From contig JAFEKR010000011.1 of assembly GCA_019022495.1 (NCBI GenBank), positions 682,001 to 746,000 on the forward strand: a stretch of 64,000 nucleotides of DNA, in the 5' to 3' direction. The notes under the pieces were generated by a model, which was given only the letters and a program-made list of their open reading frames with translations, searched no databases and had not been told where the DNA came from. The position numbers were made by a program, and so were the translations under genes. Source of the stretch: Epichloe hybrida. Its lineage: Eukaryota > Ascomycota > Sordariomycetes > Hypocreales > Clavicipitaceae. Positions 33,721 to 43,544 of the stretch are shown in pieces. Positions within the stretch are counted from its first letter, which is position 1. Each line of letters begins with the position of its first letter.

Positions 33721-35588
33721 ATGCCCGAAGACGCTGAAAGCGACGGAATGTCGACTCGACCATTTTCTGACATTGCAAAAGAGCACCGGAAGCGGTTCCG
33801 TGAACATCAACCCAAAGCACTGGATGCGCCATTGCGTGATCAGCAGAACTCAGTCCCTCATGGCAGAATGCGAAAGGATCTGGCATCGAAGGCGGCAATA
33901 CCGCCCGCCGAGCTTCAAGTCGATGAATTCGAGCTTCAAGTCGATGAATTGATCAAATCGTTCAAGGCAGCGTGGGCTGAATCGCCGCCTGGCACTCGTA
34001 TCGTTATCGCCTTGCCAGCTCTAACCGAAATCACTGGGGCAAGGCCGCTGCCTGCAGGTGGTGGCTGGAATGTTACAACAGTCCAGCAGGGAATCAAGGA
34101 CGCAGATTTTCTGCTATCTCTTCCTCTCCACGACAATTCCCGGACAAAGCCTTTGACACGAGAAAGGAAGCTGAAAGTTCGCATCTTGTACGACCCGCAA
34201 AGCGACTCTTGCGAACTAATCAATGAGACGTTGACAGACATCTTTGTGACAGAGTTGACCCTTGCAAACAAGTCGCTCGGTGTTCAAAAACGCCTCTTTT
34301 TCACTGAAAGTTGTCATATATCCATTGGAACTTACAGAATCTCCACCGATGGAGAGAGGGAACAACATCTTTTGGACTTTTGCCTTGGGCAGAGGCAATT
34401 TGTCGTCTCTTCGGTTTCACGGTCATTCAAACGCCGATTAGACGAAGACGCCTTGCACGATGGGAGAAACCATGCCCAGAAGCAGTCTAATCTTATTCCT
34501 TCCGTAGCTAGCATGAGACCACCCAAGCCTAATTCTCATACGAAATCAGGCGTTTTGTTGTCGACTGAAGGCATTCAGTCAGGCTCAGTATCAGCTCTGG
34601 ATCTCCGCGAAGGGGATCTGCTCGTTGTGCAAGATTTGCAACGCGCTAAAACCCTGATTGATGACGGGAGTCTCGGCACTTATGACATCGAGTGTCGACT
34701 AGAAATTGACAGAACACCAGGGTCAAGGGTATTTGCCTGTCGTCATTCGGGCTTGCCTGACGACCTGGTTGCGAAGGTGCTCAATCCCAGGACAAATGGA
34801 TCATCATTGTATGATCGCGTAAACCAGTTTAAGCAGGAAGTAACCATGCTAAAACAAATTGACCATGTAAGTCCTGGTACGAATAGCATTGCTTGATTGC
34901 TCCAGCTTCTAATCTTGGCCCACTCTAGCCTAACATAGTCAAGCTCATATCGTCTGACACCCGTCTTCACATTATGTGTCTTGAGAAACTTCCAATTTCG
35001 CTTCAACGACAAACTCCAGTGTCCTCGGCAACTGCTCCTGCTATTTTGGTGGGGATATCGTCTGCTCTAAAATATCTCGAGAAGCTGGAGATTATTCACA
35101 ATGACATTAAACCGGCCAATATTGCTTATTCCGCCAAGCGTGGCGCTGTTCTCTTCGATTTCGGACTTGCAAGACAGCGAACAAGAACCCTGGGCGGGAC
35201 GTCTCCATTTCTCTCACCCGGATATCTTGATGAAGAAGACTATCACCTAAAGCGAGGGTTTCCGGGCGAAATCTGGGCACTGGGCGTGACCATGATCGTG
35301 TGTATGCATATGATCAGGTACCCTAAGAAAAATGACCAAGTTGAGAATCTGATGAACCTGGCAGATAAGACAACTAATGATTACAGGAAACTGAAGGACT
35401 GGCATGCTCAGGTTGGCAACGTTAGAAAAGGTCTCAACAAAAATGATGATATCGAGGACATTATATATAGAATGCTAGATCCGTATGCAAAAACGCGAAT
35501 CACAGCTGCGCAAATACGCTACAGCCTGGGACAGCAGACGCACAGTTCTGATCAGCTATCACGTGCAGCTGTTCGGCGAACTGGATAG
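33721..35588 (+). CDS. Atypical (non-RD) protein kinase with novel N-terminal region
   Basis: Two exons, 33721-34866 and 34929-35588, joined across a 62-bp intron (GTAAGT..CTCTAG) to give KQIDH-PNIVKL; 601 aa. The N-terminal half (about 80-230) contains a predicted beta-rich module (LKVRILYDPQSDSCELIN, RLFFTESCHISIGTYRIS) that resembles an FHA-like fold in layout, but I cannot confirm it. The kinase domain runs about 320-570. Lysine K352 (LVAKVL), helix-C E373, catalytic loop HNDIKPAN with D441, and DFG at 459-461 are present, so it may be active. The glycine-rich loop is not recognisable, and HRD is HND. The APE-type region reads SPFLSPGYLDEED. Residues ELQVDEF-ELQVDEL come from a 21-bp tandem duplication (about 33909-33950). 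Substrate unknown. Confidence 0.82.
33909..33950 (+). repeat. 21-bp tandem duplication inside the kinase coding sequence
   Basis: Two adjacent copies of a GAGCTTCAAGTCGATGAATT-type unit, in frame, doubling the heptapeptide ELQVDEF/L. Identity is nearly complete, so it is probably recent. Confidence 0.85.
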
Positions 35589-36429
35589 ATGCATTCCAAC
35601 TGACAGGTTTCCCACAGTTGATGTGTTCTTGTCTGTTTTCATTTCGCAAAGGTGCTCATTCAATATATTGAGAAGTTTTACACAGATTTTAATTCGTTGC
35701 TTTCTTTCCAGACTTGACGAGTTATCGTAAATGCCAGCATTTCATCACATGTCAACGGGCATGTCTCTCAAGTGCGGTCGCCGCAACCTCATGCGAGATC
35801 AAAAGCGTCTTCGCATTTTCACGCGCCACCTACGCCTAGAAGAACTCACAGCAGCTCAACGCCTTTGGCCATGACAGTATTGCCAAGTCGGGTAGTTTTC
35901 ATTCTTTGGAGGTCGCAGTGGCTGAGCTTGCCTAGAGGATGGCTTCTGATATCGTTGCATTTGGCACGTCAACTTATGATAGCACATGTCTCGCGAAGCA
36001 GATTGGTATTTGAGCAGTTCATATGCAAAAAAAAAGGCTGTAACCGCGGGCCTTGCCCATGAGAGGCACGGGTCACAAACGCGGGATTGATATTCAAGGG
36101 CTGTCCGAAAAGCCTTGGCGACATGGACAAGGAACTGTCCAGATTTCATGCTCAACTTCCATCTCCAACCGGAGGTGTTTTCGCCAACTCACCGACCAGG
36201 ACTAGGACTAGATCAGACTTCCCAGAAAAGGGAGTCACAGACACGAATTGCTTGTCCTTCGATATTTTTTATTTGGATCTCCCATTTTACGTGATTGTCA
36301 GGAGACTGAGTTGTGAACTCGAATTTTGAAGGCGAAACCTCTTGTCTGCCTTGCTCATTTGCTGCTCGGATTCATGACCCGTCATCGGAGGTCAAGACAA
36401 TAAGACGCAATTCCGTTTCAGACTCTCGT
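35589..36429. other. Intergenic region after the kinase gene
   Basis: 840 bp downstream of both the kinase (plus) and dioxygenase (minus) genes. No coding or structured element recognised beyond a short A-run near 36027. Confidence 0.55.
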
Positions 36430-37311
36430 CTAACCCTGCAGAGAGTAGCCGACATGGGCATTTTCGCTGCCCAGCTTGACCAATCTTGCACGCATTTCCT
36501 CGGCACGCTTTCTCTCGCCATGGCTCAGCTTGAACAATTCGACCTTATCCACATAGCCTCCAACTCCATGCTGCAAAACGTTGCGAGCTCGGAGCTTGCC
36601 GCCTCCCGAATGACCGACTGAGCCATGCAGAGTGACTCGGTCCTTTTTGGAATCGTATACCCCCCGATGCAAAATGTTGTTGTTGTAAAAGGCAATGTCG
36701 CCGGGGCCAAGCGCAACGACCAACTGGTCGGGCAAGACCTTCTCGAAGGGGTCAGCGTTGCGCTCACTGTCGGTTCTCGGGCGTCTGTGAGAACCGGGGA
36801 CCACGACGAGAGACTCATCCTCCCACAGGGCAAGGTTGTATTGGGCGTGGAAGCCAGGACGGCCGAGACGCTCCATCTCCTCTTCTGGCGTAGCCTCGGC
36901 GGGGATGTCATCGCGGTGCCACCTGAGCTCGAAATCAACGTCGGGCCGGACGAGCATGTTGAAGAGCTCCATGACGAGCTCGTCGTCGCCGCACTGCAGG
37001 AGCTCCTTGGCGATGCTCAGTATTTCCTCGGAGAAGTACTGCCGAGTGAAGACCTCGTGCCCGGGCAGGTCGGGGTTCATGAGATGCTGAACGCCCCAGA
37101 TGCCCTTTTCGAGGGAAAAGGTCCACGGCGGAAACTGCTTGCCGACTGTGCGGATATGAGGCCACTGGCCAGATCGGCCGAGCTTCTCAACCTTGACACT
37201 GGCTTCTCGCAATGTCTCGAGCTTCTGGCCGCTGACGATGCCGCGGACGACGACAAAGCCGTCTCTCTCGAGGTCGGCTAGGTGACCGGTGGCATTTTTC
37301 TGAGCGGGCAT
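36430..37311 (-). CDS. PhyH-family Fe(II)/2-oxoglutarate dioxygenase
   Basis: Single exon, 293 aa, ATG at 37311. Non-heme iron oxygenase of the phytanoyl-CoA dioxygenase family. The facial triad is visible: H132 and D134 in RWHRDD and distal H215 in ILHRGVYD; R225 in KKDRVTLHG is placed to bind 2-oxoglutarate. The N-terminus DLERDGFVVVRGIVSGQKLETLREA is typical of the family, as are VVPGSHRRP and PGDIAFYNNN. No targeting signal seen. The substrate cannot be inferred: fungal members act on lipids, secondary metabolites or small ethers. Neighbours do not form a biosynthetic cluster. Confidence 0.88.
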   Translation of the reverse strand: MPAQKNATGHLADLERDGFVVVRGIVSGQKLETLREASVKVEKLGRSGQWPHIRTVGKQFPPWTFSLEKGIWGVQHLMNPDLPGHEVFTRQYFSEEILSIAKELLQCGDDELVMELFNMLVRPDVDFELRWHRDDIPAEATPEEEMERLGRPGFHAQYNLALWEDESLVVVPGSHRRPRTDSERNADPFEKVLPDQLVVALGPGDIAFYNNNILHRGVYDSKKDRVTLHGSVGHSGGGKLRARNVLQHGVGGYVDKVELFKLSHGERKRAEEMRARLVKLGSENAHVGYSLQG

Positions 37312-37416
37312 TGTGGCTGCTGTAATTGTTGCGTGTTGAGGAGAAGATCGGTTGTTGTATTATGTCAGGTCAGCCCAGGCCAGGCCGCAAGAATGAGTGA
37401 TTCCAGAGTTGATTGT

Positions 37417-37418
<2 letters not shown>

Positions 37419-37449
<31 letters not shown>
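37419..37449. repeat. 31-base poly-T tract (poly-A on the minus strand)
   Basis: Uninterrupted T run between the Efm7-like and PhyH genes, about 148 bp after the stop of the Efm7-like gene when read in its sense. Longest homopolymer in the window. Confidence 0.9.
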
Positions 37450-37450
<1 letters not shown>

Positions 37451-37596
37451 AAGTTATCACGGCGGGGTTTTTGACGACATGTCCGCAGTTGTGGATCCAT
37501 CGATCCCAACAAGTCTCCACCTCCACAACAAAATGTATAACATTGAAATTCTCCTGCCCGCATAGGATTGACGCATGCACAGAGTAATATTCTCCT

Positions 37597-38436
37597 CTAC
37601 GGTTCGGTACAGTCTTGAGGCCGCCACCGAAGTTCAAACCCCTTGACAGTCTTTTGCACATCCAGGTCCCCCGGATCTCCTTCGAAGAGGGGCTTCTCCA
37701 ACTTCCTTTCCGAGACCTGCTCCACCTCCAGACCCGCGTCCCGAGCAACATCAAAGAAGTTCATGTCCAGATCCTGCTTCCATGGCCGATACGAAGTGAA
37801 GAAGACGTAGGCGGCGCTTCCTCGCGACCTCCGCATCGTCTCCCTGATCGTCTTGACAAGGGCGCCGTGTTCCGAGTGCCGGAAGAGCAGATCAGCGAGC
37901 ACCAGCACGTCGAACCGTCGTCGTCGTCGAATCCGAGTTGCCCCATCCCCATTCCCTTCAGGCGCAACAACAAGTCTGGCCAGGAGCGGCTCCGGATCAG
38001 CCCCCCAGACGAATCCGACGGCATCAATGGTCCGTCCCATGTGTCCCCTCGGTTCGACGGTCTCGTCGCATTCGTCAATGTTCTTCTGCATGTTGGCCAC
38101 GAGGTCTGGATCCGGGAAATCCGACGCGACCACCTTTTCCGCTCCGAGGATGCCGGCCACCAGCGATGGCAGTGCGGCTCCTGCGCCGAGCTCGAGGACG
38201 GACCTGCCTCGGACCCTGGACGGCACACGCTCAAAGTAATCCGACACGAGCTTGGCTCCGTTCCAGAGGTGATGCGCCTCTGTAGGGCTGTGTCCCACCA
38301 GATGGAGTGTCACCTGCTTGCCGCTCTGCATCTCGAACACCTGCCGCGTGGGGGGTGGTGTAGGGGGGTAGTAGTCCTCGGGGTCTTCCATCAGACCCCC
38401 GGTGGCGTAGGCGACGTCCTCGTCCTCGTCCTCCAT
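37597..38436 (-). CDS. efm7: Protein N-methyltransferase, Efm7/Nnt1 type
   Basis: SAM-dependent seven-beta-strand methyltransferase; yeast Efm7 methylates the N-terminal Gly and Lys3 of elongation factor 1A. Single exon, 279 aa. I start at the ATG at 38436 (MEDEDEDVAYATGGL). The frame continues 30 codons upstream without an ATG. SAM motif LELGAGAALP at 81-90, preceded by HHLWNGAKLVSDY, and the post-motif VLVLADLLFRHSEHGALVKTI are characteristic of the METTL21/Nnt1 branch. VFFTSYRP replaces the usual VSFSHHRP-like segment. Intronless. A 31-base A run follows in the 3' region. Confidence 0.88.
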   Translation of the reverse strand: MEDEDEDVAYATGGLMEDPEDYYPPTPPPTRQVFEMQSGKQVTLHLVGHSPTEAHHLWNGAKLVSDYFERVPSRVRGRSVLELGAGAALPSLVAGILGAEKVVASDFPDPDLVANMQKNIDECDETVEPRGHMGRTIDAVGFVWGADPEPLLARLVVAPEGNGDGATRIRRRRRFDVLVLADLLFRHSEHGALVKTIRETMRRSRGSAAYVFFTSYRPWKQDLDMNFFDVARDAGLEVEQVSERKLEKPLFEGDPGDLDVQKTVKGFELRWRPQDCTEP

Positions 38437-38801
38437 TGCTGCCCTTGGCTTTGCAATGTGGTGGCCGGGACGGAAGTCGTTGTTAAGAGAGCCCCGGCTG
38501 TTGGGAGTTGGTGACAGATTCTGCAAGATGTAAATTTTTAATTTTTAATTTTTAATTTTTTTTGGTTCCCGAGTTGTGGCCCGGGTGGGGTCTGTGTCCT
38601 GTTCACTTTGTCCACATTACAATGCACATTACAAACACCAAAAAACAACGTTCCCAGTCAGGACCGCCGCCACGGGCCGATTAAGCTGGCGGCCGGCGGC
38701 CAACGGACAATGAATGAATGAATGAATTTCTCGTCGTGGCCGCTTTCCCCTTCCAAAGACAGAAAAAAAAGGCAGACCCCCGTTCCAAGAACCAACAGCC
38801 G
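38437..38801. other. Short intergenic region with AATTTTT repeats
   Basis: Holds repeats of TTTTTAA type (about 38534-38562) and a TGAA microsatellite near 38709-38730. No gene. Confidence 0.6.
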
Positions 38802-39779
38802 TCATCCAAACCGCTGCTTGGCCAACTCCTTCAACATGCTCACCGTGCCCTCCTCCCTCTCCCTCCACACCCTCCTCTTCACCTCCATGTCCTCCGCCTT
38901 GGCCCTCTCAAACTCCTCCCGCCTCACCTGCCTCTGCGACTTCTTCACCTTCTCCCTCTCCCTCATCCTCCTATGCTCCTCCAGCTCGTCCCCGGCCCCC
39001 ATCAACTGCGCCTCCCCGACCTCAACCCCCGGGCTCCTCTCCCGGAACTGGCCCATCTTCTCATTCACCTCCTTCTTCTTCTCGAGCCTGCGCTCGCGCG
39101 TGCCCGGCTCCGCGCGCGGCACGAGCTCCTCCAGCCTCCGCTTCTGCAGCGCGCGGTCCTCCCTCCGCGCGTGCCGGAGCTGTTCGCGCTCGTCCTCCCT
39201 CTGCTCCCGCGCGAGCTCGTCCCGCAGCGACAGATCCGCCGCCGTGGCCGACCGGGCCCCCATCCGCCGCACCCTCGGTCCATCTTCACTACCGACCCCC
39301 GGGAGCGTCGGCCCGTAGAAGTCGTCCTCGTCCTCCTCCTCCTCCCCGTCCACCCCCTCGCCAGAGTCGCCAGAGTCGCCAGGGTCGCCCCGTCTCTCCG
39401 GCCGCGCGCAGTACTCGGAAGCGCACCTGGCAAACATGTCGGGGTCGTACCACCCCTCTGCCAGCTCGTTGCGGTTCCATTTCCCCGCGAAGCTCTTCCA
39501 CCGCCCCCGTGCCTCTCGCTCGTCCATGTCCCCCAGGTCCCTCTGCTTCTGCAGCTCAAGATAGTGCGCGAACAGGGGCTCGAACGCGCGGAAATCAGAC
39601 TTGGTGAGGGCGCGGGCGGAGAAGGGCTGCGACGCGGCTGCTGCGCGGCGCGACTTGTTGTGCGGCCGCCGGCGGTGGTGGGAGCGCCGCGCGCGTCGTG
39701 CTGGCGATTGTGACTGTGATCTAGAGCGTCCGCGCGCGTCGTCATGAGGATGGGAGTCGTCTGCGCGCGCTTGAGGCAT
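38802..39779 (-). CDS. Coiled-coil charged protein of the fungal HEL117-like family
   Basis: Single exon, 325 aa, ATG at 39779. Residues 1-50 are Arg/Ser-rich. A short conserved globular block follows (about 55-115: FEPLFAHYLELQKQRD, WKSFAGKWNRNELAEGWYDPDMF). Then comes an acidic hinge (DGEEEEDEDDFYGPTLP) and a long charged helix (190-325) with the signature LEELVPRAEPGTRERRLEKK, EVNEKMGQF and a terminal GTVSMLKELAKQRFG. Fungal relatives are often annotated as RNA helicase HEL117, but no helicase motifs (GKT, DEAD, HRIGR) are visible, so that name should not be copied. A nuclear, RNA-processing role is plausible from composition only. Strong GC bias makes the antisense frame look open. Confidence 0.82.
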   Translation of the reverse strand: MPQARADDSHPHDDARGRSRSQSQSPARRARRSHHRRRPHNKSRRAAAASQPFSARALTKSDFRAFEPLFAHYLELQKQRDLGDMDEREARGRWKSFAGKWNRNELAEGWYDPDMFARCASEYCARPERRGDPGDSGDSGEGVDGEEEEDEDDFYGPTLPGVGSEDGPRVRRMGARSATAADLSLRDELAREQREDEREQLRHARREDRALQKRRLEELVPRAEPGTRERRLEKKKEVNEKMGQFRERSPGVEVGEAQLMGAGDELEEHRRMREREKVKKSQRQVRREEFERAKAEDMEVKRRVWREREEGTVSMLKELAKQRFG

Positions 39780-39781
39780 CC

Positions 39782-39812
<31 letters not shown>

Positions 39813-39850
39813 CGTTGTTGCTGCGGCGGCGGCGGCGGCGGCGGCGAAGA
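39780..39850. repeat. Trinucleotide repeats in the 5' leader of the HEL117-like gene
   Basis: Read in the gene's sense, (CCG)n then (CAA)n directly abut the ATG: (TTG)n at about 39781-39822 and (CGG)n at 39825-39846 on the plus strand. Upstream an 11-codon uORF (MSMRSTHHPAH) starts near 39912. Confidence 0.8.
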
Positions 39851-40639
39851 GCCTGCTTAGCTGGGTTGGGCGCGTTCAGTGAGCGGGGTGGTGAGTGCTC
39901 CTCATGCTCATGGAAATTGATGAAATCTTGGCGATGGATGGAATCGGGGTGTTTTTTTTTTTGTTTTTTTTACTTTGGCGTGGTCTCATGGAAAAGACAC
40001 AAGTGAAAGTCAAGGTCGGTGAGGTGAGATAAAAAAAAAAAAAGTTGAGACACGTCATATTCGGGTCCCACTTTTCTGCTTCAATCACTTATTACGGAGT
40101 ACTCCGTACTTGTTCAATCGTTCCGGCCCGGCTACGGAACTGCCGCCACGGCCGGTTCTAAACTACGTACGGCTCAGCCGTTGAAGCACTCGTTTGACGT
40201 GAAATCTACCTAGCTACTGTAATTCGTGTTCAGTGGTTTCCGATGAGCTCTTTCCATCACGCAGTGACATTTCTGGTCCTTCACAGCCTCCATTACAAGG
40301 TCACCGCCGTGCGTAAGCAGCGTCTGTGAGCGGATATTCGTTCCTCTAATTCATTTGGTGTTTGGGCCAACGCCCTTCTTCCTCAAATTGCGCATACGAG
40401 TCTTGTATCTTGGGTATCTATCTACAGCACCAGAGAAATAAATGCTTCAACAGATTAGAGAAAAACTCTCTACGTCGTTTTATCCGCACCGAAGCCGTAA
40501 TATGTACAATGTACCGCGAGAAATACGCTCGTGGTCCACGATTGCCCACCTACTTTGAACCCAAAAATCTCCATGTTCGAATCGCCTGACATGATCAATC
40601 GCGCTTTGTGCAAAAAAAAAAAAAAAAGTGGAAAGCTCC
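39851..40639. other. Intergenic region with 16-bp palindrome
   Basis: Upstream of the HEL117-like gene and downstream of the copper-fist gene. Contains TACGGAGTACTCCGTA at 40093-40108 and several A/T runs. No gene supported. Confidence 0.6.
40093..40108. repeat. Perfect palindrome TACGGAGTACTCCGTA
   Basis: A 16-bp perfect palindrome that overlaps the dispersed 9-mer on both strands. No function known to me. Confidence 0.85.
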
Positions 40640-41177
40640 CTAGATGGTTTCATGTTTTGCGCCCGTCACCGGGCCGGGATTATTGTGAATGGCGCAACCA
40701 ATGCACTGGCAGTCGTCGCCGCAGGGACAGCTCATCGTCTCTCCGGCACATGAGTCGCCGAATGGGTAGCTCACGAAGAAGAAGTCGCTGGCACACAGTG
40801 CTTGCTCTTCACTTGCGCCAGATGCTGCATCCGACGGACTTTGTGCTGCCGCAGGCGACCTGGTCCCGTCGTGGTGAGGCTTGATGGGCGTTGTCGTTCC
40901 GTTGGAAGATGCATTCGCAGTCTCTTCTTGTTCACCACTCGAAGCATTTGCGCTGCCGTCCGTTGCGCCATTGAGATGCGTGACGCCGCCGTCGGCGTGG
41001 GCATTTCCTGTTTCCGGATCCTCCTTCATCATGTTCCAGGCCGAGCGCACATAGTCCTGCGTTGCCTCGTTGTATGGGTGGGCAGCGCATCCGACGCACT
41101 GGCAACTATCGCCACAACTGCACTGATGTGACGTCCACGATGATTCATTCGGTGTTGTCGGGGTTTGTTGTTGTTGT

Positions 41178-41209
<32 letters not shown>

Positions 41210-42504
41210 CTGCTGCATGGGCAACGGTCCTGCCATGCCAAAAGGTTGGCCTCCTACATTTTGACCGAAAGCCATGGCGGCCATGACTTGTCTCCATTGT
41301 TCGGGCTGGAGAGGCTGCATGTACGATCCATACTGTGGAGGGAAGTTAAAGATGTTGGGCTGAGCGTAGAAAGGATACATTCCGCTGGCCATGACCATGG
41401 GGTGTTGGAAGGGAGGAGCCATCATGATTCCATTCGGGGGGGCGAATGACACTCCTGGCGGTGGCATGACCCCTGGAGCATGCCCTGGAACATGCTTCTT
41501 CTCTCGTTGAGTGGATGAGGTTGTCTTTGAGGAGCAGCAGCTCTTGGCCGCCGGCCCAATGTCAATGTCGTCGCTGCTGACGTCTGATGTGTTGACGGAC
41601 ACAGGAGGAGGGGGAGGCGGAGTCACTGCCCGGCTCTTTGTGCCGTTCGCCCCTCCACCACAACAGCTCCTGAGCGTTTCTGGCCCCGAGTCCGCGGCGC
41701 CGTTGGTTGAAACACCATTTTGCCCATTCACCGTCGGTTTTGCCTGACCCGTTGGCACCATGATAGGCGCTGGCGCATACGGGAATATGGGGTACATGCC
41801 TGATTCGGCACTACTAAACGAGCTGTCCCTCGGTGTCATGGCTATTGGTGCGTACAACGACGCTTCTGGCATGGGCGTGGGAGAGCCATTTGTCGAGCTC
41901 AGCTGTGGACTCATTCCGTTGTCGTTGTATAGCGGTACGACGTTGATTTGGCTCGAGTCCATTCTCTGAAGTCCCGCAATGTCGACGGACTGCTTCCTGC
42001 TCGGCCCAACCTTTGCGCCTTGCTTCTGTACTCGAAATCCAGCAGTTGCGGGCTTGGGTGGACTCGGAGGTGTTGCCGCGGTGGTTGACGACAGGTCCTT
42101 TGCTGGCTGGTCTTCGACAGCGGCAGTATCTGGCGGCCCGCAATGGCACTTCTGTCTCCTTGGAATCGCTGCAGTCACAGCGGCGCATGCGCATGGTCGC
42201 GAAGACGGGTGCGGACATGAGCTCAACGGCCGGCCAGGCTTCCGTACCGGAACCATGAGGCGCTCGTTGGCATGTGTGCATTTGGTCGAACGGTGGCCGC
42301 GAATGCAAGGCTCGCTGAACATGGTCCATTAGTTGTGGCTGCACGATCGATAAGAGGGGAGTAGGAGGGAAGAAGGGGAGGAGGAGGGAAGAAGGGGAGG
42401 AGGGGAGGAGGGTTGGGTTCCTCGAGCAAGCACCGTCAGGACAGTTTGCGGCAAATGCAACAAGGGACGTACCAGGCCATCTTTTGCCCGTTGATAAGAG
42501 GCAT
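40640..42504 (-). CDS. Copper-fist transcription factor (Mac1/GRISEA/Cuf1 type)
   Basis: Copper-sensing activator; relatives switch on high-affinity copper uptake when copper is low. Two exons: 42504-42473 and 42314-40640, joined across a 158-bp intron to give MPLINGQKMA-CEPCIRGHRS; 568 aa. The spliced copper fist (1-40) has C11, C14, C23 and H25 (MACEPCIRGHRSTKCTH) and the minor-groove KPGRPL. A basic IPRRQKCHC extension follows. The middle is disordered, with a His run (about 11) and Gln run near 390. Two C-terminal Cys clusters, CSCGDSCQCVGC (about 407-418) and CPCGDDCQCIGC (540-551), match the copper-sensing C-x-C pattern. Two clusters favour a Mac1/GRISEA-like sensor over an Ace1-like one. 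Intron 1 is purine-rich. Confidence 0.92.
41173..41214. repeat. Coding trinucleotide repeat (poly-His/poly-Gln)
   Basis: (GTT)n followed by (GAT)n on the plus strand, encoding Gln and His runs in the copper-fist protein. Length polymorphism is likely. Confidence 0.8.
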
Positions 42505-43544
42505 GGTGAGGGTAGTCGGACTCGATTACTGTACCGAAGCAAATACCGAGGGCGACGACACCGAGGCCGGCCTGCTGCGCGTGCCTCGAGGCGCGAGGCT
42601 CCAATCGGCGTCCCGCCGAGTTCCTGCTCGTGCTACTCGTGCGTGAGCTTACAAGGCAAACCCCGGCAAGTGGCCTTTTGATGTGGCATGTGACGAGAGC
42701 CAGCGGAACGGATGGGTGCAGTTTTGGTTTCTTCGTGTTGTGCAAAGCGCTCTCGAAATTCCGATGGCGGGGTTTGGTTTATTTTGGGTCAAATTAAAGG
42801 CCTCGCGGGGTCAAAAAAAACCCAAAAAAAAAAAAAAACCGCAGCCTTTGAGAGCCATGGCCTTGCCCATGCCCAGATCATGAAACACGCGCCGTTGCCC
42901 AGACGCAACCGAAAGCGTCAGCGATCGGACCCGCCTTGCCGCTTTTTTGTTCCAAGCCATCTAATATCTGCCTCTTGTTGGCGCCGTCTTAATACTGCAT
43001 ACTTGCATATAAATTGTTGTATGTTGAATTCGCGGGCCCCCAAAGTGAGCAAGTTTCTATTGGGCTTAATCAACGCCTGTTGTGGGGCATGCAATGCCTC
43101 ACCACCGCCAGCCTCGCATGCGCTTGTCACGACATGACGGCAACCGGATGAGAACAGATGACCGAGACAGACATCAGGGAATTTGTGACTTCTAGAACGA
43201 GGCTTCTTTCCACACCATCTCCTATCTGATCGATACAGAGTATCATACCATACGTTTACGGAGTAGTAGTCCGTGGCGCATTGTGCAATTCCATCCATTG
43301 CATGTGTTACGATGCATTCCCGCAAAGTATTCTGGATATACCCTGCTTTCCGTCCCTTCCTTGCCTACTTGCTCTGAATACGAATACAATGTCTTCGTAT
43401 TTTACCTCCTTGAAGGAAAAAATGCTCCGGAAATATCAGCCCTGATCAGTTTAAGCATGGGGTCCTTCCTGTGGATTCATGTCCCTAACTCTATCCTGTC
43501 TCTGTGCTTCCCTGTTCATACTTTCTCAAGTTCTCACCGTGATG
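42505..43544. promoter_or_regulatory. Upstream region of the copper-fist gene
   Basis: 1.0 kb; also the 3' side of the SR140-like gene. Holds an A-run near 42814-42838, TACGGAGTA at 43257-43265 and no supportable gene. I did not find an obvious copper response element (TTTGCTC). Confidence 0.5.

Noticed and set aside
28377..37311. Secondary-metabolite cluster
   Set aside because: A dioxygenase, nitronate monooxygenase and APH-like kinase lie within 10 kb, but there is no synthase, transporter or pathway regulator.
38718..39713. 331-codon plus-strand open frame antisense to the HEL117-like gene
   Set aside because: Its Leu/Pro-rich translation is the mirror of the GC-rich, Arg/Glu-rich sense gene; no family signature.
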